Assembly: GCA_963716135.1 (NCBI GenBank)
Contig: OY970289.1
Coordinates: 2,294,001-2,358,000 of the forward strand
DNA: 64,000 nt
Direction of reading: 5' to 3'
Origin: CAVRAW01 sp963716135
Lineage (GTDB): Bacteria > Planctomycetota > Planctomycetia > Pirellulales > JADZDJ01
Part shown: positions 44,338 to 52,951 of the stretch, one piece after another
Layout: every line of letters starts with the position of its first letter
Numbering within the stretch: position 1 is the stretch's first letter
Notes under the pieces: model-generated
What the model was told of the DNA's origin: nothing
Databases searched by the model: none
Seen by the model: only the letters and a program-made list of their open reading frames with translations
Translations under genes and position numbers: made by a program

Positions 44338-46431
44338 TCAACGCGAGGTCTCGGCGGCTTTCAAAAGTTCGACGGGCGGGCCGTCGAGCGCCCGGGCGAG
44401 GTCGGCAGCGGTTAAGCGATAGATCATGATCGAGTAGCACACCTCTTCGTCGGGTTCGCGTTGGCGCAAATAGCTGCACAAGCGCGCAAATCGCGCGCGA
44501 GCGAACAGATTGAAAATTTGTCGCCATTGTTCTTCCGTTGGGAAATTTGCTTGCTCTCGTATCGACGAATCAACAAGCGACTGGCGATAGAGCTCCACGT
44601 TGTGTCGCAAGGTCTGATACACCTCTTCCGATCGGTGATCCCAATGGCCAATAAACGGCGCCAAAAGCACATTCTGCAACTCCGTGGCGCTGATGCAGTA
44701 GGTGCCTTCGCCCAGCGGCTCGGGCAATTGCGTTTGCGCAGCGCCGCAGAAAGAAGGCAATTCGATCCCATCGATGCCGTAATATTTCCAGGGCGTGCTG
44801 CCGAAGAGCGACACGTAAACTTGCCGCTGCGGTCGCGAGTCGGCGGGATGAGCATCGAGCCAGCGCTTGAGCTCCTTGACGTCCTGCGTCCAATCCAGCG
44901 AACTGTCCACGAGGTGCTTGTATCCATTGGCAGGACCGCCGGCGAGCAAATTGAAATACGCCAAATAGTTCGGCCAAAACCATATCGCTTCGAACAGCGA
45001 AAGCACTAGCGCCAATACAATCACGCCTCGCACCGCCGAAAGCCACCGCGGCGCTGCGGCAGATCGATCGACGGCCGTCTGGTTTCCGCGGGATGAGAAC
45101 CACCATCCGACCGCCCCGGCGAAAATGAACATCGGAGGATACGTGGCCAACACGTGCCGATGCCCTATGTTGAAATGGCTCGTCAGCGCGAATACCCAGT
45201 ACACGGCAAACAACACGATCAGCGGCGACAATTTGTAAAGCAGACCCGGCTGCCGCGCGTCGTACGATCGAACTTCGCCCGATTGCACCATTCCTCCGCG
45301 AAAGCGCCAGGCCGCGACCCCGGCCAGCAACACGACCACAAAGAATTCCAAGGGAGTTTTCACGGCCACGCTGTACGGAAAAAATCCCAACCAGCCTTGC
45401 GTGCTGTACTGGCCGTTGAAAAATGCGCTGCTGCCTTGCGTTCGGGAAAGCATGTACGAATACGAGTACAAAAATCCTTCAGGCAGCAGATGGTGTTCCG
45501 CCGCAAGATTGCCGATGTCCGCCAGGACGCCAGGTTGTGGAAATAACTCGGCGGGCGGTGCGTCTTTGGCAATCGACGGATTGATCATCGAATAACGGAA
45601 TCCGTAGGCGGCCCAGATCAAAATCCAGGTTCCCACGGCCACCGCCAAGAGCGCGCCGACGATCGCCGCAAGCTTGCGCGCCAAACCTTCAACCTCGCGC
45701 GGCCGGAGTAGCGCCACCACCAGCGGTGCGCGATTCAACAAGCGCACCACCACCAGCAACACCGCCATCGGCAACACGGTCGCCGCGGAGACTTTGGATA
45801 AGAACAGTCCCGCCAGCGCGAAGCTCGCAAGAGTCAGATTTCCCGGCGAAATGCGATGCACGATCCTCCAAAGCGCCCCGACCGACGCCAGCAGGAAAAA
45901 CGCCAGGCTTAGATCCGCCAGGACCAGAAAACCGTGCGTGAGCATCGTGGGGCTGAAGGCATACAACGTCAGGCTGATGACGCCGCCGACTGGCCCGAAC
46001 AGCCGGCGCGACCACAGATACACGACTAATCCCAAAGCCACACCCAGCAGGCTAGTCATCATTCTGCCCAGCATCAGCATTCGATCGGGATCGTTGCCGG
46101 AAGCGAAAAGAAATTGCGTGGCCAGTTCGTATTCGGACTCCTGCTGCCACTGCGGATCGTGGAACGTGGGAAATTCGTATCCGGCCAACCAAACTGGCAG
46201 CGCGGTCCAACGTTGAATGGCGTTGCCGCTTTCCGGATTCAAGCGGTAGTCGTCGAGCGCCCAGTAGCTGTAGCCGCCCAGAAGATGCGTGCCTTCATCG
46301 CCGGTCACCGTTTTCCGGCTGGCCGCGCTCAATCCCAACGCCAAATAGCAGGCCAAAAGGGCGACCACGGGCCAAGGCCCAACGAGCACCGCCAGCCATC
46401 GATTGCTCGGAGAATTTGAGGACGAGGTCAT
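44338..46431 (-). CDS. GT-C type membrane glycosyltransferase (PMT/ArnT-like)
   Basis: This large polytopic protein (697 residues) resembles dolichyl-phosphate-mannose or ArnT-like transferases that use a polyprenyl-phosphate sugar. The first periplasmic loop holds TVTGDEGTHLLGGYSYWALD with the Asp-Glu pair typical of GT-C active sites. About ten further helices follow, with a C-terminal soluble part from about residue 500 (HLVDSSLDWTQDVKELKRWL). The start may be the ATG at 46431 (MTSSSNSPSNRW) or at 46482. It stands alone between the tRNA and a SUMF1 gene. Donor and acceptor are unknown. Confidence 0.78.
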   Translation of the reverse strand: MTSSSNSPSNRWLAVLVGPWPVVALLACYLALGLSAASRKTVTGDEGTHLLGGYSYWALDDYRLNPESGNAIQRWTALPVWLAGYEFPTFHDPQWQQESEYELATQFLFASGNDPDRMLMLGRMMTSLLGVALGLVVYLWSRRLFGPVGGVISLTLYAFSPTMLTHGFLVLADLSLAFFLLASVGALWRIVHRISPGNLTLASFALAGLFLSKVSAATVLPMAVLLVVVRLLNRAPLVVALLRPREVEGLARKLAAIVGALLAVAVGTWILIWAAYGFRYSMINPSIAKDAPPAELFPQPGVLADIGNLAAEHHLLPEGFLYSYSYMLSRTQGSSAFFNGQYSTQGWLGFFPYSVAVKTPLEFFVVVLLAGVAAWRFRGGMVQSGEVRSYDARQPGLLYKLSPLIVLFAVYWVFALTSHFNIGHRHVLATYPPMFIFAGAVGWWFSSRGNQTAVDRSAAAPRWLSAVRGVIVLALVLSLFEAIWFWPNYLAYFNLLAGGPANGYKHLVDSSLDWTQDVKELKRWLDAHPADSRPQRQVYVSLFGSTPWKYYGIDGIELPSFCGAAQTQLPEPLGEGTYCISATELQNVLLAPFIGHWDHRSEEVYQTLRHNVELYRQSLVDSSIREQANFPTEEQWRQIFNLFARARFARLCSYLRQREPDEEVCYSIMIYRLTAADLARALDGPPVELLKAAETSR

Positions 46432-46527
46432 TTTGAAGGCTTCGCGGCGGCCGAAGATCGCTAAGCCCATTCTGATTGGCAACGCGCGTACTCGTCAACA
46501 AATGAACTGCCGGCCGCCATGAACCGC

Positions 46528-47562
46528 CTAATCCGCGTTCCGCACGACGCGAAAACCCAGATTGGGGTAGCGCGAGTCGAGCGTGTTGACATTGCGAAAT
46601 GAGATTCGCGTGAACAGCGGGGCAGAATGCCAGGCGCCGCCGCGGCGAACTTTTTGTTCCCCGCTGGTCGGGCCGGGAGGATCGTCGACCGGCGATTTTG
46701 CATAGTAATCGGCCGCGTACCAATCGTTGGTCCATTCCCACACATTGCCGTGCACGTCGCACAGGCCGAACGCATTGGGCGGATAGCTGCCGACCGGGGC
46801 GGGCAGGGCGTGGCCGTCGTTGGCGGCCAGCGTCTTGTTCTGCGGATAGTACGTGGGAAAGGCTTTGAAGAATTCCGCGTCGGCGGTGTTGGCGATTTTG
46901 GCTAGCGACTCCGGGTCGTCCCCCGACCAGTAGCGCGTCGTCGTGCCGGCGCGCGCCGCGTATTCCCATTCGGCTTCAGTGGGCAGACGGTACGTGTGCC
47001 CCTCTTTCTTGCTCAGCCAGGTGCAGAATGCCACCGCGTCGTTCCACGATACGTCCACGACCGGTTGATCGTCGGGCACGTCAAAGCCTGGATTCTTCCA
47101 ATTGTATTTGGGATCGCGCCCCTCGAAGATTTGCTTTTGCGGATTGAAGCCCCAGCCGCCGGGGCCGCGCCACGAATGATCGGGCTGCTCTGCCTGAGTT
47201 TCATATCCGGTGGCCTCGACGAAATCGCGGAACTGACGGTTGGTGATTTCATATTTGCCGAAATAAAACGGCCTGGTGATGCGCACCTTGTGTTGCGGAA
47301 ACTCGTCGGCAAACCACTGCAACCAGCGGTTGTACTGCGGAAATTCCTTGAGCAACTCTTCCGCCTTGTCGCCAGATCCCATCACAAACTCGCCGGCGGG
47401 AATGAGCACCAGCTTCATGCCGATAGAGTTGGTCAACTCCGTGGGCGTTTTCGAAGCGGTCGGGCTCGCGGGCGGTTCCGCGAAAGCCTGCCGAAAGCCG
47501 CCAAGCAGCAAAACGGCAAGCAGCGGGCCAATGGCGAAGGTTTTCGTGCGATTGGAAGGCAC
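46528..47562 (-). CDS. Exported SUMF1/FGE-like protein without catalytic cysteines
   Basis: The 344-residue protein has a signal peptide (FAIGPLLAVLLLGGFRQAFA), the SUMF1 start NSIGMKLVLIPAGEFVMGSG, EITNRQFRDFVEATGYETQA, PVVDVSWNDAVAFCTWLSKK, YRLPTEAEWEYAARAG and GNVWEWTNDWY. In true formylglycine-generating enzymes the C-terminal RGGSW segment carries active-site cysteines. Here VRRGGAWHSAPLFTRISFRN has none, so sulfatase activation is unlikely. Such proteins are abundant in planctomycetes and probably bind ligands or modify other targets, which is inference. Confidence 0.85.
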   Translation of the reverse strand: MPSNRTKTFAIGPLLAVLLLGGFRQAFAEPPASPTASKTPTELTNSIGMKLVLIPAGEFVMGSGDKAEELLKEFPQYNRWLQWFADEFPQHKVRITRPFYFGKYEITNRQFRDFVEATGYETQAEQPDHSWRGPGGWGFNPQKQIFEGRDPKYNWKNPGFDVPDDQPVVDVSWNDAVAFCTWLSKKEGHTYRLPTEAEWEYAARAGTTTRYWSGDDPESLAKIANTADAEFFKAFPTYYPQNKTLAANDGHALPAPVGSYPPNAFGLCDVHGNVWEWTNDWYAADYYAKSPVDDPPGPTSGEQKVRRGGAWHSAPLFTRISFRNVNTLDSRYPNLGFRVVRNAD

Positions 47563-47589
47563 ATTCGACTCCGCGATCCTGAAAGGCTG

Positions 47590-48171
47590 CTACGGTCGGG
47601 CCGGCGCGGCGGCGGCGTTGCCGTCGCTGATTAAGTCGAGCCGGCCGGTTTCCGGGCAGATCATCAGCCCATGCACTGCAACGTCGGCGGGCAGCAGCGG
47701 ATGCTGGCGGATGACGTTGACGCTTTGGCGCACGCCGTCTTCGGGGGAATCGAAGCCGTGCAGCCAGCCGGCCAGGTCGATGCCGGAGTTTTCCAAAATT
47801 TGCAGAGTCTGTTGATTGATGCCGCGGGCCTTGGCTTTCTCCAGCACTCGATCGCAGCTCAGCCCCGTCATCGCGCAGCCATAATGGCCGACCACGGCAA
47901 TGTCGGTATCGAGCAATTCGTACACTGCCACCAGCAGGCTGCGCATCACGCTGCCGAACCGGTGTGATACGATCGCGCCGGCATTCTTTATCACGCGGGC
48001 ATTGCCGTTGCGCAAATTCATGGCGCGGGGCAGCAACTCGACCAGTCGCGCGTCCATACAGGTGAGGACGACCAACTTTTTGTCAGGCGCAAAGTCGGTG
48101 CGAAACTGCTCGTAGTCGCGCTGCGAGACGAACCGCGCGTTGTGATCCAGGATTTCCGATAAAATCGACAT
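47590..48171 (-). CDS. Beta-class carbonic anhydrase
   Basis: The zinc enzyme interconverts CO2 and bicarbonate in the cytoplasm. Ligands are in LTCMDARL (Cys near 38, with the Asp-Arg dyad) and VVGHYGCAM (His and Cys near 95). IKNAGAIVSHRFGSVMRSLL is the typical loop. It has 193 residues from MSILSEILDHNARF at 48171; an upstream extension looks non-family. It follows the SUMF1 gene's promoter side and is divergent from lgt. Confidence 0.88.
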   Translation of the reverse strand: MSILSEILDHNARFVSQRDYEQFRTDFAPDKKLVVLTCMDARLVELLPRAMNLRNGNARVIKNAGAIVSHRFGSVMRSLLVAVYELLDTDIAVVGHYGCAMTGLSCDRVLEKAKARGINQQTLQILENSGIDLAGWLHGFDSPEDGVRQSVNVIRQHPLLPADVAVHGLMICPETGRLDLISDGNAAAAPARP

Positions 48172-48304
48172 GGCCGATGTGATAGCAAGGTCCGCCGGTC
48201 CGTGCAACAACGGTTGCACTCTCCCATGTGTATTGTCAAAAGTACCTGATAAATGTTCTCATAGGAAGAAGCTGTTTGGCACTGTTGCGTGGGGATCATC
48301 CCGC

Positions 48305-49669
48305 ATGCGTACCACGTTGTTCCACATTCCGCACGACGTCGCCGGTTGGCCGCTGCTGGGGCTCGGCCTGGCGCTGGCCGTTTGGGTGGCAATTTGTGCC
48401 GTGCGCCTTGCCTGGCGGCTCTATCGCCGCGGCTCGGTCGCCGAAGTCTGGAACGAAGTGCCGGTGATGTTCGTCATCGGCGCGATTGTCGCCATCGTGC
48501 TGCCGGCGCTCTCGGATTCGCAAGGCCTGCCGATTCGCGGCTACGGCGTGATGCTGTTTCTGGGAGTGATTTCCGGCGTGGCGCTGGCCGCCTATCGGGC
48601 CAAGCGCGAAGGCTTCGATCCGGAATTGATCTACTCGCTGGCCTTCTGGATGTGCTTGTGCGGCATTTTGGGAGCGCGACTTTTCTACGTGATCGAATAT
48701 TGGCGCGATTTCCAACGGGCCGGGCTGAGCGAAACCTTCGCGGCCATCATCAATTTCACGCGCGGCGGACTGGTGGTTTATGGAGCGGTCGTCGGAGGCG
48801 CGGCCGCGGCGGTCTGGTTCTTTGTGCGCCACAAACTTCCCGTGCTGGCGATGGCCGACGTGATCGCGCCCAGCATGACGCTGGGGCTCGCGCTGGGCCG
48901 CATCGGCTGCTTCCTCAACGGTTGCTGCTACGGCGGGCAATGCCAGCTTCCCTGGGCAGTCGCATTCCCGCCCGAGTCGCCGGTGTATCAATCGCAAATC
49001 GATCGCGGCGAATATGTATTCGAGGGCATGCATTTTCAGCCTGCAAAACCGCCGCACAAACGCGCCAGTGAACCGGCCATCGTATTGTCGGTTGATGAAA
49101 ACTCGCCGGCCGCCAAAGCCGGCGTGCAGTCGGGCGATCGGATCGCGACCATCCTCGTCACGACGCCCGACGGCCACCCCAGCGATTACATGGCTATCGC
49201 CTCGCTGGACCAAAACTTCTTTCCCGGCAGCATTGCCGCGGCGCAGGCGGCGCTTGCGCGCATCGAGCAGGCCGGCACCAAAGTGCAGATGGATGTGATC
49301 GACGCCGAGGGGCACTCGGTAATGCGCTCCTGGACGCTCGCACAAGCAACCTCGCCGCCGGCTCGAAGCCTCCCGGTGCACCCGGCCCAACTGTACAGCT
49401 CGCTCGATGCCTTCCTGCTCACATTTTTCTTGCTGGCCTGGTATCCCTTCCGCCGGCACGAAGGGGAAGTGACGGCGCTAATGATCACCATCTATCCCAT
49501 CCAGCGAATCTTCGAAGAAATTCTCCGGACCGATGAGCTGACCGTTTTTGGCACCGGCATGACCATTTCGGAAAACGTGAGCATTCTGACGTTGGCCGCC
49601 GCCGTGGCCTTGTGGATTTTCGTGCTGCGGGGCCCGCGGCTGAAGTATGCCGCCCCCAACGCAGCCTAA
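48305..49669 (+). CDS. lgt: Prolipoprotein diacylglyceryl transferase with PDZ-like insertion
   Basis: Lgt transfers diacylglycerol to the lipobox cysteine of prolipoproteins in the inner membrane. Core motifs are LPIRGYGVMLFLGVISGVAL, FTRGGLVVYGAVVGG, GLALGRIGCFLNGCCYGGQC (signature) and the final LPVHPAQLYSSLDAF and FEEILRTDE. It has 454 residues against the usual 260-300. The excess is residues about 235-355, including PAIVLSVDENSPAAKAGVQS followed by GDRIATI, which is PDZ-like. I start at the ATG at 48305. Targets in this window include the LptE-like and BamD-like lipoproteins. Confidence 0.92.
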   Translation: MRTTLFHIPHDVAGWPLLGLGLALAVWVAICAVRLAWRLYRRGSVAEVWNEVPVMFVIGAIVAIVLPALSDSQGLPIRGYGVMLFLGVISGVALAAYRAKREGFDPELIYSLAFWMCLCGILGARLFYVIEYWRDFQRAGLSETFAAIINFTRGGLVVYGAVVGGAAAAVWFFVRHKLPVLAMADVIAPSMTLGLALGRIGCFLNGCCYGGQCQLPWAVAFPPESPVYQSQIDRGEYVFEGMHFQPAKPPHKRASEPAIVLSVDENSPAAKAGVQSGDRIATILVTTPDGHPSDYMAIASLDQNFFPGSIAAAQAALARIEQAGTKVQMDVIDAEGHSVMRSWTLAQATSPPARSLPVHPAQLYSSLDAFLLTFFLLAWYPFRRHEGEVTALMITIYPIQRIFEEILRTDELTVFGTGMTISENVSILTLAAAVALWIFVLRGPRLKYAAPNAA

Positions 49670-49763
49670 AACCACGCTTCGCCAAAACCATTTAGGCTAA
49701 AATCGCGTACATTGGGGCGGGAACTTCTGCCTGCCCCCGGTCGTCAAAACCTTCGGAGCGGTT

Positions 49764-50324
49764 GTGAACGAAGACATCCAGCTCATCGACGACACTTTGA
49801 AGGGAAACTCGTCGGCCTTCGGCCATTTGGTGACCAAGTACCAGGACCGGCTGTTTAACACACTGGTCCACGTGCTGGGTTGCACCGAAGAAGCGCGCGA
49901 CGTGTGCCAGGATGCCTTTGTGCAATCCTTCGTCAAGTTGGCGTCGTTTAAGCGCCAAAGCGCGTTTTACACCTGGCTGTACCGGATTGCTTTCAACCTG
50001 GCCTCCAGCAGGCGGCGACGACACAGGCCGACAATGTCGGTGGAGCAGAATCGAGAACTGACAGGCGACGAACCGATCTCCCGCGGCGGCGGCCCCAGCG
50101 AGCCCATCGAGCGGCGCGAGCAGGTCGCTCAAGTGCGCTCCGCACTGGCAAAACTGAACGAAGAATTCCGTTCGGTGCTGGTGCTGCGGGAAATCGACGG
50201 CCACGATTACGAGACGATCGCCGAGATGCTCGAACTGCCGCTCGGCACGGTGCGCAGCCGCCTGCATCGGGCTAGAATGGAATTGCGAGACCAGTTGAAA
50301 GGCGTGTTGGTAGAGAAAGCGTAA
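49764..50324 (+). CDS. ECF-family RNA polymerase sigma factor
   Basis: This is a 186-residue sigma-70 family factor of the RpoE/ECF type. Region 2 is at residues about 15-85 (HLVTKYQDRLFNTLVHVLGC, EARDVCQDAFVQSFVKL, FYTWLYRIAFNLASSRRRR) and region 4 is at about 120-180 (LNEEFRSVLVLREIDGHDYE, LPLGTVRSRLHRARMELR). The start is GTG 49764. It is followed after a repeat-filled 91-base gap by its likely anti-sigma gene, the usual partner arrangement. Regulon unknown. Confidence 0.93.
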   Translation: MNEDIQLIDDTLKGNSSAFGHLVTKYQDRLFNTLVHVLGCTEEARDVCQDAFVQSFVKLASFKRQSAFYTWLYRIAFNLASSRRRRHRPTMSVEQNRELTGDEPISRGGGPSEPIERREQVAQVRSALAKLNEEFRSVLVLREIDGHDYETIAEMLELPLGTVRSRLHRARMELRDQLKGVLVEKA

Positions 50325-50325
50325 T

Positions 50326-50412
50326 GCCTAAATGCCTAAATGACTAAATGAGAGAAACCGTTATGAATCGCCCATTCAGACATTCAGGCATTTAGACATT
50401 TATTCATTCCAC
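50326..50412. repeat. Imperfect inverted repeat of AATGCCTA units
   Basis: The first arm is TAATGCC, TAAATGCC, TAAATGAC, TAAATGA. The complement of the second arm is TAAATGTC, TAAATGCC, TGAATGTC, TGAATGG. Eight-base degenerate units fill the whole gap between the sigma and anti-sigma genes. Folding would place a long hairpin between the two co-transcribed genes. Confidence 0.75.
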
Positions 50413-50415
50413 CAT

Positions 50416-51978
50416 ATGGATCACGAACAATACGACCAACTGATCAGCGCCTATTTGGACGGCGAATTGAGTGCCGAGGAGCATGCTCGTGTCGAGCAGC
50501 TTCTGATTGGCAGTGCCGAGGCTCGCCAATTGGTCGAGGAGCTCAAGGCGATCCGCGCCGGGCTGCAGAGTTTGCCGCGCCATCAGTTGGAGCCCGACTT
50601 CGCGCAACAGGTGTTGCGTCGTGCCGAGCAAGCGGCCAAATCGCCCGCTGCACAATCGGAATCGAAGGCGGCAATTTTGGAGGGGCACGATTATTGGGAT
50701 ATAAAACCGAGCGTCTTTCGCAGCAAGCGTGGCATCGCCTGGTCGATTGTGGCGGTAGCCGCCGCCGTGATCATCATGGTGGCCACACGCAGCGACGATC
50801 AGGCCGGCCGCCAGGTTGCTCAGCAGCCCGCCAAGGAGGCACGCCAGGCAACTCGCGTCCAATCCACCGAGGGCAAGGTGGGCCAGCAATCGGAAGCCGA
50901 TCGTCGGGAACCGCAAATGCAGCCCAGCGTAGCGGCGGCGCCGAGCGTGGCACGAGACGAAAACCGCGCCGGCGGTTTCGCCGCCCATTCGCGAAACGCC
51001 GTGGGCGGCGCCGCTCGAACTTTGGACAGTACAGCCCCGGTTGCCGCCGCTCCTCTACAGAGTGCGGCTACGGCCCAGTCGAATCTGGCGGAATCCTCGT
51101 CGCTTGCCGGCGAGCCTGCCCAAGCGGTGCTTGTCGTGCAAGTCGGTCTAAAGCAAGCGCCGGATGCCGCAAAGGAATTTGAAAAAGTACTGAGCGACAA
51201 TCGGATCGTTCTAGAAAACGATCAGGCTCAAGACGGCAAGCGAAAATTTGGCGCTGAGCGGCGGGGCAACAAAGACATCCAATCATTGGATGATGTCGAA
51301 CGAGAACTGACCGCGGCCCTGCAGCAGGATGCCAACTTTCGCTTGCAGTCGAAAGCGCCCGGCATGAAATCAACCTCCAGGGCGCTTGTGAAGCGCGCCA
51401 AATCTGTCAGCGGTTTGGACGTTGTGTACGTGGTAGCTTCGCCAGAGCAGGTGCGGGGCGTGCTGGACGACTTGGGGCGCTTGCAATCGGTCGTCACCTT
51501 AGGCGTGACCGCGATGCCGCGGCATGCTGGAGTGAAGGTGGAAAGCTCAGAATCAAAGAAAGTGGACACACTGAAAAGCGCGGTCGGTCGCGCTCAACGC
51601 ATGCCCGCCGTGCGTGAATGGTTTTCCGAGAACGCCGATAATCTGCCCGAGATGATTTTGCGCAGTGAGCAGGAAGGCATTGTCGGCTACGAGGCTGTTA
51701 AAATGCAGCCAAGTTTTGGCCTCCCCTATAGGCAAGACAATTCTCCTTCATCGCTGTCGGTGGATAAGTCGCAAATGCGTTCACAAACGGCGCCGGCCGC
51801 TGGTGCGATGGACGCAGCACCCGGAGCGTTCAAACCGGCAGAACCTGAGCCGGGCTTCCAGCGAGCCCTATTCGTGCTGCAGTCGGTCGATGCCACCGAT
51901 ACAGCAAAACCCGCCGACGCGGCCTCTGCCGGCCAGCCCAAGCCTGCTGAATCTGGCGCTGCCGCGGAAAAGCAATAA
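50416..51978 (+). CDS. Probable transmembrane anti-sigma factor
   Basis: The 520-residue protein begins with an anti-sigma-like domain (YDQLISAYLDGELSAEEHAR, VEQLLIGSAEARQLVEEL), lacking the HxxxCxxC zinc motif. A helix follows at about residues 110-127 (IAWSIVAVAAAVIIMVAT), then a long periplasmic part rich in Ala, Gln and Pro with a folded section around 235-345 (AVLVVQVGLKQAPDAAKEFE, GLDVVYVVASPEQVRGVL). The sigma gene directly upstream supports the role. The inducing signal is unknown. The ATG at 50416 abuts the repeat and has no Shine-Dalgarno. Confidence 0.8.
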   Translation: MDHEQYDQLISAYLDGELSAEEHARVEQLLIGSAEARQLVEELKAIRAGLQSLPRHQLEPDFAQQVLRRAEQAAKSPAAQSESKAAILEGHDYWDIKPSVFRSKRGIAWSIVAVAAAVIIMVATRSDDQAGRQVAQQPAKEARQATRVQSTEGKVGQQSEADRREPQMQPSVAAAPSVARDENRAGGFAAHSRNAVGGAARTLDSTAPVAAAPLQSAATAQSNLAESSSLAGEPAQAVLVVQVGLKQAPDAAKEFEKVLSDNRIVLENDQAQDGKRKFGAERRGNKDIQSLDDVERELTAALQQDANFRLQSKAPGMKSTSRALVKRAKSVSGLDVVYVVASPEQVRGVLDDLGRLQSVVTLGVTAMPRHAGVKVESSESKKVDTLKSAVGRAQRMPAVREWFSENADNLPEMILRSEQEGIVGYEAVKMQPSFGLPYRQDNSPSSLSVDKSQMRSQTAPAAGAMDAAPGAFKPAEPEPGFQRALFVLQSVDATDTAKPADAASAGQPKPAESGAAAEKQ

Positions 51979-52164
51979 CGGCAATAGCTTGGCAATTCTG
52001 GCGCACTTTGCTTTTAACTCGGAATCAGACAAATGCCAGCAAGATCGAAGTCAGCTTGCCCAAATTGCCGATAGCATAATCTGTCGGCAATTACCCCGCC
52101 TTATCAAATCTGCACGGAACCCATCATCTACCCTCCGTGCTTCATACAGGAGACTCGAATTCCA

Positions 52165-52452
52165 ATGTCGACCAGTATGGAACGGCTGCAAAACTTGGAA
52201 AATTTGAGGGACTATGTCAACCGAATCTTGTGCTACCACGATCAGCTCGAGCAAAACGCCTTCCGGATGACGGAACGCATTTTGGTCCGCGGCGGCAAGC
52301 CCTGCGGAATCTTCTTTTGCCTGAATGGCCCACGGGCGGTGAAGGTGACGGCCATTTGGGAAACCGAACGAAACACGATCTTGTTTTATAGTTCTTCCGG
52401 CGAGCGGTTCCACCGCACTCAATTGGCGAAAGCGCCGGTGCTTGTGGCGTAA
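52165..52452 (+). CDS. Small conserved-type protein of unknown function
   Basis: The 95 residues (MSTSMERLQNLENLRDYVNR, MTERILVRGGKPCGIFFCLN, TERNTILFYSSSGERF) look globular, beta-rich and cytosolic. I recall very similar small proteins in other Pirellulales, but no function is known to me. GGAG lies about 12 bases before the ATG, rather far. It stands just before csrA in the same direction, separated by a good promoter. Confidence 0.75.
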   Translation: MSTSMERLQNLENLRDYVNRILCYHDQLEQNAFRMTERILVRGGKPCGIFFCLNGPRAVKVTAIWETERNTILFYSSSGERFHRTQLAKAPVLVA

Positions 52453-52505
52453 GTGCGGCGGGCGCGGCGGAAATTCCAGTTGGATCCCGGCGGCGGAAAA
52501 TCCCC

Positions 52506-52534
52506 TTGACAGCCCACGGCGTTAACTGTACAAA
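52506..52534 (+). promoter_or_regulatory. Promoter of csrA
   Basis: TTGACA (52506-52511), a 17-base spacer and TACAAA (52529-52534) form a near-consensus sigma-70 promoter about 36 bases before the csrA ATG. The short leader ends with ACGGAGGACG, which joins a ribosome site with GGA cores of the kind CsrA binds. Confidence 0.7.
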
Positions 52535-52569
52535 ACTTCAGTAAGCAACAAATCACGGAGGACGTTTCG

Positions 52570-52770
52570 ATGTTGGTGCTGTCAAGGAAAGAAAGCGAAC
52601 GAATTCGCTTGGGGAACGACATTGTGGTGACGGTGGTCCGCGTGGCGGGCGACAAGGTGCGGCTGGGCATTGAAGCCCCTTCCAGCGTCGTCGTGCTGCG
52701 GGATGAACTGGAAGTGCACGGCCCCGCCGCCCCCGCCGATTCAACAGAAACACCGGTCGCCGGCAATTAG
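52570..52770 (+). CDS. csrA: Carbon storage regulator CsrA
   Basis: CsrA binds GGA motifs in mRNA leaders and controls translation. The 66 residues start MLVLSRKESERIRLGNDIVV and continue RLGIEAPSSVVVLRDELE; the RNA-contacting Leu4/Arg6 and Arg44-type residues are in place. An acidic, Pro-rich 15-residue tail follows. GGAGG at 52557-52561 may serve both as ribosome site and as autoregulatory CsrA target. FliM in this window is a lone motility gene, so no flagellar link is visible here. Confidence 0.95.
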   Translation: MLVLSRKESERIRLGNDIVVTVVRVAGDKVRLGIEAPSSVVVLRDELEVHGPAAPADSTETPVAGN

Positions 52771-52951
52771 CGCGAAAATAGCGGCAGGTGGCACGTCCTG
52801 AGTCCGCGAAGGGCGTGGTCTTTTCTAAGCCTTTTCCGCATTGACCGCTTCTGCCCCTTCTTCTACCATCCCCCGCCCGCCAGAAACCGGCCGAAAGCCG
52901 TGCTGGCGCATGATCTGCAGGGGGAGTGCGACGAGGCAATCCGCGCCATCT

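Noticed and set aside
48296..49459. Minus-strand frame opposite lgt
   Set aside because: It is a shadow of the lgt gene and has no recognisable domain.
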